Below are positions 8,167 to 18,800 of a stretch of DNA of 64,000 nucleotides, in pieces. Positions within the stretch are counted from its first letter, which is position 1. Each line of letters begins with the position of its first letter. This stretch comes from an uncultured Flavobacteriaceae bacterium (GTDB taxonomy: Bacteria; Bacteroidota; Bacteroidia; Flavobacteriales; Flavobacteriaceae), in assembly GCA_913065125.1 (NCBI GenBank), contig CAJYAG010000001.1:434001-498000 (forward strand), given 5' to 3'. The translations under genes and the position numbers were made by a program. The notes below the pieces were generated by a model. It saw only the letters and a list, made by a program, of their open reading frames with translations. It was not told the DNA's origin and made no database searches.

Positions 8167-9717
8167 ATGAGAAAAATAGAAATTTTATGGGTTGATGATG
8201 AGATAGATTTATTAAAACCTCATATTCTATTTTTAGAAAATAAAAATTACAATGTAACCAAATGTACCAATGGTGCTGATGCGATTGATTTGGTTGATGA
8301 ACAAAATTTTGATATTGTTTTTTTAGACGAAAACATGCCAGGAATTACAGGTTTAGAAACCTTGGCAGAAATCAAACAAAAGCAACAAAATCTTCCTGTT
8401 GTAATGATTACAAAAAGCGAGGAAGAATATATTATGGAAGAAGCCATTGGTTCTAAAATTGCTGATTATTTGATAAAACCTGTAAATCCGAATCAGATTT
8501 TATTGAGTTTAAAAAAGAATTTAAATCATTCTAAATTAATTTCTGATAAAACCACTTCGAATTACCAACAAGAGTTTCGAAAAATTTCGATGGAATTAGC
8601 CATGGTAAATTCGTGCGAAGAGTGGATTGATATTTATAAAAAGTTGGTTCATTGGGAATTAGAATTAGAAAACATTAACGACGCCGGAATGTTAGGCATT
8701 TTAGAAAGTCAGAAAAACGAAGCGAATTCTTTGTTTTTTAAATTCATCAAAAAGAATTACGAAGACTTTTTAACGTCAGATGACAAACCCATTTTTTCGC
8801 ATACCTTATTAAAAGATGTGGTGTTTCCTGAATTAAAAACTTCAGAAAACGGAACCTTATTAGTGGTTATTGACAATCTTCGTTTAGATCAATTTAGAAT
8901 TTTAGAACCGTACATTAACAATCATTTTAAGAAAGAAAAAGAACATTCGTTTTTTAGCATTTTACCAACAGCAACACAATATTCTAGAAACGCAATATTT
9001 TCAGGAATGATGCCTTCTGAAATGGAAAAAATGTATCCAGAGTTTTGGAAAAACGACACGGACGAAGGTGGAAAAAACTTGTACGAAAATGAATTTTTAT
9101 CAGCACAGATAAAACGATTAAACTTACCAATACAGCACGAATTTTACAAGATTACCAATCTTAAAAACGGAAAAGAATTGGCAGACAATTACAACGCAAC
9201 CAAGCAAAACGATTTAACGGTTATTGTTTATAATTTTGTCGATATGATTTCACATGCCAAAACAGAAATGGAAGTGATTAAAGAATTGGCAGGTGATGAC
9301 AAAGCGTACCGATCGTTAACAGAAAGTTGGTTCCGGAATTCGCCTTTGTTAGACATTCTTCAGAAAGCACAAAAATTAGGGCAAAAATTAATTATTACTA
9401 CAGATCACGGAACGATTAATTGTAAAAATCCTACCAAAGTAATTGGAGATAAAAATGCAAGTTCTAATCTGCGTTACAAAACAGGTAGAAGCTTAAGTTA
9501 TAATGAAAAAGATGTATATGCTGTCCGCAATCCAAAAGATATCTTCTTACCAACAACGGCAATGAATAGCTCGTTTATTTTTGCAAAAGAAGATTTATTT
9601 TTAGCGTATCAGAACAATTACAATCATTATGTAAAGTATTATAAAAACACCTATCAACATGGCGGAATTTCTTTAGAAGAAATGATTATTCCGTGTGCGG
9701 TTTATGAGGCAAAATGA
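8167..9717 (+). CDS. porX: PorX, PglZ-domain response regulator of T9SS
   Basis: Two-component response regulator that controls type IX secretion and gliding genes in Bacteroidota. The 516 residues match PorX. A receiver domain (about 3-120) has the acidic pair Asp10/Asp11, phosphoacceptor Asp54 in FLDENMPG, and Lys in LIKPVNP. A helical linker follows, then an alkaline-phosphatase-fold PglZ domain (about 220-516) with metal-site motifs such as VIDNLRLDQ and TTDHGT. Its kinase PorY and partner sigma factor are usually encoded elsewhere and I do not see them here. The window has several T9SS substrates (15809, 47210). The 3' end is partly duplicated downstream. Confidence 0.93.
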   Translation: MRKIEILWVDDEIDLLKPHILFLENKNYNVTKCTNGADAIDLVDEQNFDIVFLDENMPGITGLETLAEIKQKQQNLPVVMITKSEEEYIMEEAIGSKIADYLIKPVNPNQILLSLKKNLNHSKLISDKTTSNYQQEFRKISMELAMVNSCEEWIDIYKKLVHWELELENINDAGMLGILESQKNEANSLFFKFIKKNYEDFLTSDDKPIFSHTLLKDVVFPELKTSENGTLLVVIDNLRLDQFRILEPYINNHFKKEKEHSFFSILPTATQYSRNAIFSGMMPSEMEKMYPEFWKNDTDEGGKNLYENEFLSAQIKRLNLPIQHEFYKITNLKNGKELADNYNATKQNDLTVIVYNFVDMISHAKTEMEVIKELAGDDKAYRSLTESWFRNSPLLDILQKAQKLGQKLIITTDHGTINCKNPTKVIGDKNASSNLRYKTGRSLSYNEKDVYAVRNPKDIFLPTTAMNSSFIFAKEDLFLAYQNNYNHYVKYYKNTYQHGGISLEEMIIPCAVYEAK

Positions 9718-9724
9718 TTTGCTC

Positions 9725-9754
9725 TTGTCATTCCTGCCTAAGCAAGAATGACAA
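9725..9754. repeat. REP-like hairpin behind porX
   Basis: TTGTCATTCCTGC and GCAAGAATGACAA form 13-bp arms with one mismatch around a 4-base loop, 8 bp after the porX stop. The GTCATTC...GAATGAC type recurs in intergenic regions of Flavobacteriia. It may also act as a terminator. Confidence 0.7.
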
Positions 9755-9755
9755 C

Positions 9756-9831
9756 ATAAAAATATCTATCAACATGGCGGAATTTCTTTAGAAGAAATGA
9801 TTATTCCTTGTGCAGTTTATGAGGCTAAATA
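9756..9831 (+). pseudogene. Duplicated 3' fragment of porX
   Basis: These bases repeat the end of porX (9641-9716) at an offset of exactly 115 bp. About 76 bp align, with six differences before the homology ends at the stop codon. Within the codons, four changes are silent third-base changes (AAC/AAT, CCG/CCT, GCG/GCA, GCA/GCT) and one is ACC/ATC. The copy lacks the TGA, running on to a TAA a few codons later, and has no start, so it is not expressed as a gene. The pattern resembles a remnant of a diverged porX allele rather than a fresh copy. Confidence 0.85.
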
Positions 9832-9858
9832 TTTTTTTGAAATAGTAACATAAAACAG

Positions 9859-12800
9859 CTATACAGGAATAAATATAGTAACAGATGTTCCTTCATTTAT
9901 TTTTGATGTTATCGTAAATTCTCCTTGAATGTTTTGAATTCGTTCTTGTACTGTAAATAACCCAAAACCAGAGCCTGAGTAACTTTTATTATTATTTAAA
10001 ATTGACGTATTGAACCCAACTCCATTATCGGTAAGAAGAATGGTAATGCCAAGTTGATTCTTATCAAGTTGTAACGTTATCAAAGAAGCTTTGGCGTATT
10101 TTATAGTGTTTTTTATCAATTCTTGTATACACCTATATAGTAAAATAGATTTTACATCACTTAATTTAATAATGCTTTCATTACTGTTTAGTTTACACTT
10201 AATTTTATGTGTGCTTTCTACATCATCAAGCAACCAATTTAATGCATCAATAATTCCTAATTGGTATAAAACAGGCGGAGAAAGTTCGTAGGTAATTTTA
10301 CGACTATTTTCTAAAGCTTCAGTAACATTTTTCTCAATAAAGTTTAAGTCTTCATCTATAGATTTTAATTCTGAGTTTTTCTTTAACTCATTAATTCTCA
10401 TTTTAGAAATCACTAAAGATTGACTTAAATGATCGTGTATGTTTAAAGCAATTTCTTTTTTCTGCTTTTCTTCAATCAAAGTCAATTCGGTAGTCATTTT
10501 TTGAAGTGATTTTTGGTATTCTTGTATTTCTTGTTTTGCTAAAACTCCTTCTGTGATATCTCTTGCAGAAGTAACATAGTAGCTAATTTTTCCTTCTTTA
10601 TAAACTGGAGATGATGAAAATTCTAACCAAACAAAATGCCCTTCTTTATGACGAACTCTAAAAGAATACACTTTAGATGTTAGATTTTTAAATACTTTTT
10701 GCCCCATTGCATTTTTTAACAATTGAATATCATCTTTATGAACTGCACTAAAAACTTTTTTACCTAAAAAATCTGCTTGCTCATACCCTAACAGCGATTT
10801 TACAGAAGGACTGATATATATAAACGAACTATCTGGTTCTTGCAAACAGATTAAGTCATTAGAATTATCTGTCAATATACGATACATTTCATCTGCCTTT
10901 TTAATTTTATCTACTGCTCTTTTTTGCAAAGTAATATCTTGGCAAGTTCCAGATAAATTAATCACTTCCCCATCATCTCCTAAAACAGGTTTGCATATAG
11001 ATCTAATCCATTTTTCGACACCATCAGGTTGAATAATTCTATGTTCAATTTCAAAAGGTTTTTCTTGAAGAATAGAATTAAGTACCAGCTCTTTGTCTTC
11101 AGGATGAATTATTTTAATCTGAGTTTCAAAATCGGGCACACCTTTCTTTGGTTCAAAACCAAAAATATGAAATGTTTCTTCTGACCATTCTACCTCTTGC
11201 GTTGAAGGAGTTAATATCCAGCTTCCTATTTTTGCTAATTTCTGTGCTTCATTTAATTTACTTAAAGATTCTTTTGTTGCTAGTTCTGCATCTTTTATAC
11301 TTTGAATGCTTTGACTACTAACTGGTACTGTTTTTTGTTCTATTGCAGATTGAGGAATTGGAATTGAAATTACTGCTGCAAACTCCTCTCCTTTAAGGGT
11401 TTTATAATTTATTTCTGAAGTAAATGTTTTCTTATTATTCCATATCGCTTCTATAAACTTTGCAAATACTTTACTTGATCCAGGTCCAAATACATTTTGA
11501 AGATTCTCAAAAAACTCTTGACGGTTATTTGCTTTAAATATTTTTAAAGTTGTATCATTTACTTTGTTTACCTTTATTTGATCAATAAGCGAAAATAACA
11601 CTTTAGGATGTTGTTCTAAATAGATTCTAATATTTGGTATTTTAAGCTTTCTAAGTTCATCTATTTCTGCTATCAGTAAGCTTAAATCTTCTTGCCAAAT
11701 AGAAGCTGTTGAGTTGTTAAATAGTTTTTTATATCTTTCTGTTATGATTAAATTTTTCTCTTCAATTTGTTTTTGCTCAGTAATATCTTTTGTTACTCCG
11801 AAGATGCTTTTTTCAGATTTTTTTTCAAGAGCCATAATATATAAGGTTCTTATTTCTCCAGATGGTCGCTTAATTCTAAACTCAAAAGGAACAAACTTCT
11901 TCTTTGTTAACAAAGAATTAATTCCTTGTTCCATTTTATATAAATCTTCGGGCAAAATAGTTTTAGAAACATTTTCGTTTGAAGGATAAAAACTTCCTTT
12001 AGCAACTCCGTAAATATTATACATTTCATCAGACCATTCGGCTGAATCTGTTGTCATATCCCATTTCCAACTCCCAACATGACTTAATTTTTGAGCCTCA
12101 TTTAAGGCGCTATTTAATTCATATAATCTTTCAGTTTGAAAATCTAAAGTGTGTTGTTTAATCTTTTGCTCAGTAATATCTTGCGAAACTCCTCTTCTAC
12201 CAATAATTTCATTTTTATCGTTATAAACTGCTTCTCCTATATTTCGTATCCAACGAGTCTCATTTTTAAAATTAGTCATTTCTAATTCGATCTCAAACGG
12301 AATTCCTTCATTTGCAAGAAGTACAGTTGAAGTGATAAGTTTATTTCTAGATTCTTCACTAAAAACGCTTAGAATTCTTTCAATATCTGGTACACTTTCT
12401 TTAAACTCTGTACCGTATATTTGATGAATTGCCTCTGACCAAAAAATGGTATCTGTTAACTTATCATATCTCCAGTAACCAATTTTTGCCATTCTACCGG
12501 CTTCTTTTAATGAGTATTCATTTTCTCTTACTAATTCTAAAGTAGATTCCAGATTTTGCTTAGAGTTTTCTAACTCAAATTGTGCTTTTTTAGAATTTGT
12601 AATATCTTGAACTACACCTCTTCTTGAAACAATTTTATTTTGATTGTTATATACTGGATGAACTACAAGTCTTAACCAAATCTCTTCTTTTCTTAGGTTG
12701 GTCATTTTTACCTCAATATCAATTGGAATCCCTTCTGAATCTAGTTTCAAACCAGCTTCTATAGCTTTTTTTCGAGATTCATCATCAAAAAGTTCTAAGG

Positions 12801-13800
12801 TTTCTTTTCCTGATGGCACATTATCTTCAGGCTTAAAGCCAAAAATTTGATACAAATTTTCAGACCAAATTCGTTTTCCAGTTATTAAATCGTCTTCTAA
12901 AAAGCCAATTTTAGCTATTTTACTCGCTTCATTTATAGAATTTTCCTTTTTCTCTAAGAGTTCTATAGTGTTTTGAATCTTTATGTTCGTAAACTCTAAT
13001 TCTTCAATCCTATTTTTTTCTGCTTTCTTAATAACATCTATAGCAGTATCAAATTTTTGCTTATAACTTAAAGGTTTAAATACATCTTTTATTTTAATAA
13101 AAACCAGTTCTTTATCCGTAAAATCAAAATATCTTAAATACAGATAAAATAGTACGCTATAAAAGAGGACAAAAACACTTTTAGATATAAGGGCAGATAC
13201 TATAATTGTATTTAAACCTTCTTTACCCCAAAAAGCTAGTAATGAAAAAAACAGCGTGTCAAAACACTGTACAATCAACATTGTGATACAAATTTGCAAG
13301 AATAAAAAGCGTACTTTCCTAGATATAAATTCAAAAATGATGATGATTAACAACGAATCTAAAAATAATGCCATCGTACCAACTAATAAAACCTTGGTAC
13401 TGGTATATAAAACTGGCGGTGCAACTTCTAAAAGGTCTAGTGTTGATGAATTATTAAAATACCAGCTTAATGTTTTTAATATAATAGCCATAAGAATGTT
13501 TGCAATAAACAAAGCAAAGGTTGCTTTTTTTGTTTCACTTGCATCTTCCTTTATATAAATGATTAGTAAGGCAAAAAGAGTTGCCGTAAAAAAAATTGAA
13601 GAACCTGGTGAGACATAAAAATTATTAGTTACTGAAACATAAATACTACTCGATAGAAATACTTGTACAAATTGAAATAAACCCAAGCAAGCAAATAAAA
13701 CCCCAAGTCCTAATTTTTTTCGAAGTCGAAATAATAAAAGTATTACAAAGACTACAAAAAATCCTTGTAAAAATAGAATGCTTATTTGATAATAATTCAT
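9859..13800 (-). CDS. Membrane multi-PAS sensor histidine kinase
   Basis: Very large sensor kinase, 1313 residues. The first about 230 residues are hydrophobic, with roughly six to seven membrane segments. A linker and coiled coil follow. Then come six PAS-like modules (about 285-405, 425-535, 560-665, 680-800, 830-930 and 945-1065), most ending in a DIT-type PAC motif. The catalytic core is of the NarX/DesK class: a HisKA_3-type phosphoacceptor in IALNIHDHLSQSL, a truncated N box (ELIKNTIKYA), then DNGVGF and SGFGLFTVQER. There is no receiver domain and no adjacent response regulator gene, so it is an orphan. It converges on porX, but is far larger than PorY and should not be equated with it. 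ATG start. Confidence 0.88.
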   Translation of the reverse strand: MNYYQISILFLQGFFVVFVILLLFRLRKKLGLGVLFACLGLFQFVQVFLSSSIYVSVTNNFYVSPGSSIFFTATLFALLIIYIKEDASETKKATFALFIANILMAIILKTLSWYFNNSSTLDLLEVAPPVLYTSTKVLLVGTMALFLDSLLIIIIFEFISRKVRFLFLQICITMLIVQCFDTLFFSLLAFWGKEGLNTIIVSALISKSVFVLFYSVLFYLYLRYFDFTDKELVFIKIKDVFKPLSYKQKFDTAIDVIKKAEKNRIEELEFTNIKIQNTIELLEKKENSINEASKIAKIGFLEDDLITGKRIWSENLYQIFGFKPEDNVPSGKETLELFDDESRKKAIEAGLKLDSEGIPIDIEVKMTNLRKEEIWLRLVVHPVYNNQNKIVSRRGVVQDITNSKKAQFELENSKQNLESTLELVRENEYSLKEAGRMAKIGYWRYDKLTDTIFWSEAIHQIYGTEFKESVPDIERILSVFSEESRNKLITSTVLLANEGIPFEIELEMTNFKNETRWIRNIGEAVYNDKNEIIGRRGVSQDITEQKIKQHTLDFQTERLYELNSALNEAQKLSHVGSWKWDMTTDSAEWSDEMYNIYGVAKGSFYPSNENVSKTILPEDLYKMEQGINSLLTKKKFVPFEFRIKRPSGEIRTLYIMALEKKSEKSIFGVTKDITEQKQIEEKNLIITERYKKLFNNSTASIWQEDLSLLIAEIDELRKLKIPNIRIYLEQHPKVLFSLIDQIKVNKVNDTTLKIFKANNRQEFFENLQNVFGPGSSKVFAKFIEAIWNNKKTFTSEINYKTLKGEEFAAVISIPIPQSAIEQKTVPVSSQSIQSIKDAELATKESLSKLNEAQKLAKIGSWILTPSTQEVEWSEETFHIFGFEPKKGVPDFETQIKIIHPEDKELVLNSILQEKPFEIEHRIIQPDGVEKWIRSICKPVLGDDGEVINLSGTCQDITLQKRAVDKIKKADEMYRILTDNSNDLICLQEPDSSFIYISPSVKSLLGYEQADFLGKKVFSAVHKDDIQLLKNAMGQKVFKNLTSKVYSFRVRHKEGHFVWLEFSSSPVYKEGKISYYVTSARDITEGVLAKQEIQEYQKSLQKMTTELTLIEEKQKKEIALNIHDHLSQSLVISKMRINELKKNSELKSIDEDLNFIEKNVTEALENSRKITYELSPPVLYQLGIIDALNWLLDDVESTHKIKCKLNSNESIIKLSDVKSILLYRCIQELIKNTIKYAKASLITLQLDKNQLGITILLTDNGVGFNTSILNNNKSYSGSGFGLFTVQERIQNIQGEFTITSKINEGTSVTIFIPV

Positions 13801-14185
13801 AGTTTAGAAAAGTTCAGGTAGGCTTTAAAATTAGTTTAAAAAATCTTAAAAAGAAGGTAATATAACTTAAATTTATTTGATTTTGAAATTAAGGACTTTT
13901 AATACATTGAAAATGATATCACTATAGAAACCGGTTGAAGGCCGAAAATGAGCTTAAAAAAAATGATAGAAAAATAAAATATACAATGGCTTGATTTATC
14001 AAAAGATTGGTATGATGATATTTTACAAGATTAGTATGGATTCCTGCTTTTGCTCCATTACTAAATTTTAGAGCGGCACGCAGACACAGGTATGATTTAA
14101 TAAAAAGTCATATTATTATTTCTTAATTAAACATTTTTTTAAATATAAACATAATTTAAATTTTAGAATATTTATTTTTGTTGAT
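13801..14185. other. Intergenic stretch without recognised content
   Basis: This 385-bp gap separates the divergent kinase and tsaE genes. I find no ORF with coding character, no RNA gene and no clear hairpin. The part around 13920-14095 is less AT-biased than the rest and might be a gene relic, but I cannot assign it. It must hold the promoters of both flanking genes. Confidence 0.4.
14173..14180 (+). promoter_or_regulatory. Possible -7 box for tsaE
   Basis: TATTTTTG matches TAnnTTTG and ends 5 bp before the tsaE ATG. If used, the mRNA would be leaderless or nearly so. No -33 TTG is seen at the expected spacing. Confidence 0.35.
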
Positions 14186-14596
14186 ATGAACAAAACCTAT
14201 TCAATTTCTGAACTGAATGCCATTGCAAAAGAAATCATTGCAACATCAAAAAGTAAAACACTACTTTTTTACGGAGAAATGGGCGCTGGTAAAACCACTT
14301 TAATCAAAGAAATTTGTAAAGAATTAGGTATTGAAGATGTTGCTAGTTCACCTACTTTTTCGCTAGTAAATGAATATCACACTGCAAATGCAGAGATTGT
14401 GTATCATTTTGATTTCTACAGAATAGAAGACGAAAACGAAGCCTACGATATCGGAATTGAAGATTATTTTTACTCCGATGCTTGGTGTTTCATTGAATGG
14501 CCACAGAATATCGAGAATTTACTACCTTTAGAGTCTACCGAAATACATATTTCTGTTTTAGAAAATGGCTTTCGAAATATTCAATTAAAACATTAG
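14186..14596 (+). CDS. tsaE: tRNA t6A37 synthesis ATPase TsaE
   Basis: P-loop ATPase that, with TsaB and TsaD, completes N6-threonylcarbamoyl-adenosine at position 37 of ANN-decoding tRNAs. The 136 residues are of normal length. Walker A is GEMGAGKT (30-37), followed by the family signature SSPTFSLVNEY and an aspartate-rich HFDFYRIEDENEA region. It leads an apparent two-gene unit: the next ATG comes 2 bp after this stop. Pairing with an alanine-dehydrogenase-like gene is, to my knowledge, recurrent in Flavobacteriia. Confidence 0.93.
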   Translation: MNKTYSISELNAIAKEIIATSKSKTLLFYGEMGAGKTTLIKEICKELGIEDVASSPTFSLVNEYHTANAEIVYHFDFYRIEDENEAYDIGIEDYFYSDAWCFIEWPQNIENLLPLESTEIHISVLENGFRNIQLKH

Positions 14597-14598
14597 AT

Positions 14599-15795
14599 AT
14601 GAGCCAATATTCTCCGTTTAGCAAAGAAGAATTACTTCCGCAAGAAGAAATGCTAGAAATTAAAAAGCATAAAGGAGAATTGTTTATCGGTTTACCAAAA
14701 GAAACACATTTCGAAGAAAAACGTGTATGTTTAACTCCAGATGCTGTTGCTGCATTAACTGCACACGGACATCGAGTTGTTGTAGAAACAGGCGCAGGAA
14801 ATGCAGCCAACTTCAGCGATAGTGAATATTCTGAAGCTGGTGCAAAAATTGCCTATAATGTAGAAGAAGCTTTTGGCTGTACTATTGTCTTAAAAGTTGC
14901 TCCGCCATCATTACAAGAAATAGAATATATTAAACCACAAAGTGTTTTATTATCTGCATTGCAATTAAAAACGCAATCAAAAAAATATTTCGAGACTCTT
15001 GCTAAAAAAAGAATTACCGCTTTTGCTTTTGATTATATAAAAGATGAACATGGTTTTTATCCGATTGTAAAATCATTGAGCGAAATTGCAGGAACTGCTT
15101 CTGTGTTGATTGCTGCAGAATTACTAAGCAACAGTAATAACGGAAACGGACTTTTAGTAGGAAATATTGGCGGCGTTCCTCCTACTGATGTTGTTATTAT
15201 TGGTGCTGGAACCGTTGGCGAATTTGCTGCACGTTCTGCGTTGGGATTAGGAGCTCGCGTAAAAGTTTTTGACAACTCGATTACCAAATTAAGAAGATTA
15301 CAACATTGTTTAAACACACCAATTTATACATCAACCATACAACCAAAAACCTTGTCTAAAGCGTTAATGCGATGCGATATTGCTATTGGCGCCATTCGAG
15401 GAAAAAACCGTTCGCCAATTATGGTGACAGAAGAAATGGTTGAGCAAATGAAAGACGGCGCTTTAATTGTTGATGTAAGCATAGATTGTGGCGGATGTTT
15501 TGAAACCTCAAAAGTAACAACGCATAGCGAACCAACTTTTGTAGCACACGGAGTTACACATTATTGTGTTCCAAATATTCCGTCTAGATATGCAAGAACT
15601 GCGTCGGTTTCTATCAGTAATATTTTTACGCCTTATTTGTTGAGTATTGCCGAAGAAGGTGGGTTCGAAAATGCTGCGCGTTTTGATAAAAGTTTGCGAA
15701 ACGGAATGTATTTTTACCACGGAATCTTAACTAGTAAAACAGTGGCAGATTGGTTTAATTTACCTTTTAGAGATATCAATCTGTTAATTCTTTAA
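14599..15795 (+). CDS. ald: Alanine dehydrogenase-like oxidoreductase
   Basis: 398-residue member of the alanine dehydrogenase / transhydrogenase-alpha family. The substrate domain begins IGLPKE (30-35) with RVCLTP (42-47). The conserved Lys99 is kept in VLKVAPP. The NAD-binding Rossmann motif is GAGTVG (202-207), and the C-terminal half has the family hallmark DCGGCFETS...TTHSEPT. The position of the catalytic His found in the YLHL motif of alanine dehydrogenases reads SALQL here, so His is replaced by Gln122. Alanine oxidation is therefore probable by family but not certain. I chose the ATG at 14599, just after the tsaE stop; an upstream frame extension inside tsaE is not credible. Confidence 0.82.
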   Translation: MSQYSPFSKEELLPQEEMLEIKKHKGELFIGLPKETHFEEKRVCLTPDAVAALTAHGHRVVVETGAGNAANFSDSEYSEAGAKIAYNVEEAFGCTIVLKVAPPSLQEIEYIKPQSVLLSALQLKTQSKKYFETLAKKRITAFAFDYIKDEHGFYPIVKSLSEIAGTASVLIAAELLSNSNNGNGLLVGNIGGVPPTDVVIIGAGTVGEFAARSALGLGARVKVFDNSITKLRRLQHCLNTPIYTSTIQPKTLSKALMRCDIAIGAIRGKNRSPIMVTEEMVEQMKDGALIVDVSIDCGGCFETSKVTTHSEPTFVAHGVTHYCVPNIPSRYARTASVSISNIFTPYLLSIAEEGGFENAARFDKSLRNGMYFYHGILTSKTVADWFNLPFRDINLLIL

Positions 15796-15808
15796 CCCAA
15801 ACTACTAT

Positions 15809-18800
15809 ATGAACCTAAAGAAATACCTGGTTTTCTTTTTCTTTTTTTGTCTTTCTTTCCCTTTTTATGGACAATCAATTACGGTTGATGACTCTAGAAC
15901 TTCAAATGATTTGGTAAACTTACTTATTGGTAGTTCTTGTGCTGCAGTTTCTAATATTGGTATTTCTTCCAATAAATCTGTTGCTTATTTTAATCAAAAT
16001 GGTTCTACTTTTCCGATTCCTGAAGGAATTTTAATTAGAAGCGGAATTGCAACCCACACGCAAGGAAATTATACAGGCACCAATTTAGACAGTCAAGTAA
16101 ACACAAACTCAGATACAGATTTACAACAAATCAGTAGTCAATCTGGACAAGGATCTACAATTACAGATGTTGCTTTTTTAGAATTTGATTTTGTACCACC
16201 CTCAACCAATTTTAGTTTCAATTTTTTGTTTTCATCAAACGAATATGGCGAATGGCAATGTGGTTTTAGCGATGTTTTTGCATTTATATTAACCGATTTG
16301 GTAACTGGAGAAAAAATTAACTTAGCTGTAGTTCCTGCAACAGGAAACCCTATTTCTGTAAAAGAAATAAGAGACAATCAATACAATTCTTCGTGTAATT
16401 CTGTAAATCCGCAGTTGTTTGGAAACTATAACGTAAACAATCCAAATACTTCTGCAATTAATATGCGTGGAAATACAGTTCTAATGAATGCTTCTGCAAC
16501 AATTAAGCCTAACAATCCGTATAAAATTAAATTGGTCATTGGAGATTATAATGATTCAAAATACGATTCTGCTATTTTTATTGAAGCAGGTAGTTTTAAT
16601 AATTTTTTAGATTTGGGTGATGACATTGCAATTTGTATTGGAGAAACGGTAAGCTTAGATTCAAAATTTTCAAACACAGTTGATTATACCTATGAATGGA
16701 AAAAAGACAATGCTGTAATTGTTGGAGCTACAGATCCAACTTTAAATGCAAATGAAATTGGAACTTATGAATTGTTTGTTACCAATAAAAACACAAATTG
16801 TGTCATTTCTGATAGCATTGAGGTTACAGAATTAATTGTTATAAATCCACCAGATTTAGTAGAATGTGATAATGGTGATGCTACTGTTTTTGATTTAACA
16901 CAAAACAATATCAACACTTTAGGTTTAGATCCGGCAAAATATAGTTTGCAGTATTTTGCCTCATCAGATGATTTAAATAACAATATTCCGATTCCTAATA
17001 ATCAATTAACAAAGTATCAAAGTGCTGGAGGTGCAACAATTTACGGAAGAGTGTCTAATACAAACTCAGCACAATCTTGTACACAAACAATTAGTTTTCA
17101 ATTAAACACCAATTCAATTACTGCTACAAAACCAACAGATTTTTCAGTTTGTGATAATTCAACTGTAGATTTAACTTCACAAGTAAATGCGCAAATTTTA
17201 AACGGATTAAATCCTGCAGTTCATACCATTTCCTTTTTTACCAATTTAGAAGATGCTCAAAATAACACCAATGCCATTGTAAATTCAAGTCAGTATAATT
17301 TCCCGTCAAACCTTACTTCTTTTAATATTTGGGCAAGATTAGCAGAAAACTCATCAACTTCTTGTTTTGATATTACCGATTTTACGGTTACAGTAAATCC
17401 AATTCCATTTGTTGTTGATTTAAAAAATGTTTTTGCTTGTTCTAGTTATACTTTAACGGGCTTACCATCAGGGAATTATTTCACAGGATCAAACGGAACA
17501 GGAACGCAATTACATGCTGGTGATGTCATTTCTAATACCACTCAATTATATATTTATGCCGAAGAAAATGGTTGTGCTATTCAGACTCAGTTTACAATTA
17601 CCATTGTAGAAGAGTTTACCATGGACACAGAATATTGTGGCGAATTTATTGTTCCAATTTTAGAGTATGGTTCTTTTTATACTGAGCTAAATGGTCCAAA
17701 CGGAACAGGAGAAATCATCATTCCAGGAACAACAATCACAAAAAACCAAACCATCTATTATTATTCAGATTTTGATGCTGTACAGTGTACAGATATCCCT
17801 TTTAATATTATTATTCATCCACTTCCTTTAGTTGATTTATCAACAGATATAACAACCTGTTTAGCATACAGGTTACCTAAGCTAACTAACGGTAATTATT
17901 TTACAGGAACAAACGGGACAGGTGCTCAGTTAAATGCTGGCGATGTAATTTCATCAACACAAAAAATTTACATTTATAATACGGACGCAAATACGTGTTC
18001 AAATGAAACTTCTTTTACTGTAACTATTATTGATACAAGTTTATATAAAGATACATCTGCTTGTGGCAGTTATACAATTCCGAATGAAAAAATAGGAGGG
18101 TATTTTACACTACCTGACGGACAAGGAACTCAATTAGAAGCTGGAGACATAATTACAACTTCGCAAACCATTTATTTTTATGCACCAACAAACAATGGTT
18201 GTGCAGATGACATTCCTGTAATTATCACTGTAAACCCATTGCCTCCTGTAGATTCTTTAACAGATTTTATAACTTGTGTAGACAATCCTATGAGTTTGCC
18301 TGCGCTAACAAATGGAAATTACTTTACACAATCTGGTGGAAATGGAACACAATTAAATGCTGGTGATGTCATCACTACTACGCAAAGAATTTATATTTAT
18401 AATTTTGATGGAAATTGTCCGAATGAAACAAGTTTTACCGTTGAAGTTAGACCGTTGCCTCCAGTAAATAGCTTTACAGATGTTTTTAGTTGTAATCCGT
18501 ATACTTTACCAACAATTACAAATGGTAAGTATTTTACTCAATCTGGCGGAACAGGAACACAGTTATCTGCAGGAGATGTTATTTCAGCAACACAAAAAAT
18601 TTATATTTATAACGAATATGATGACTTAACTGCTTGTAACAACGAAGCTTTTTTTACTATTTTTATTTTGGGTGTAGAAGTTGATCAACCTGCAGATGTT
18701 GCGGCTTGTGACTCTTATGTTCTTCCAGCTTTGACAAACGGAAATTATTTTACAGAATCTGGCGGACAAGGAACACAGTTAGGTGCTGGTGATGTAATTA

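Noticed and set aside
9859-13800. Identification of the large kinase as PorY
   Set aside because: PorY is a much smaller kinase with a different catalytic subtype; proximity to porX alone is not enough.
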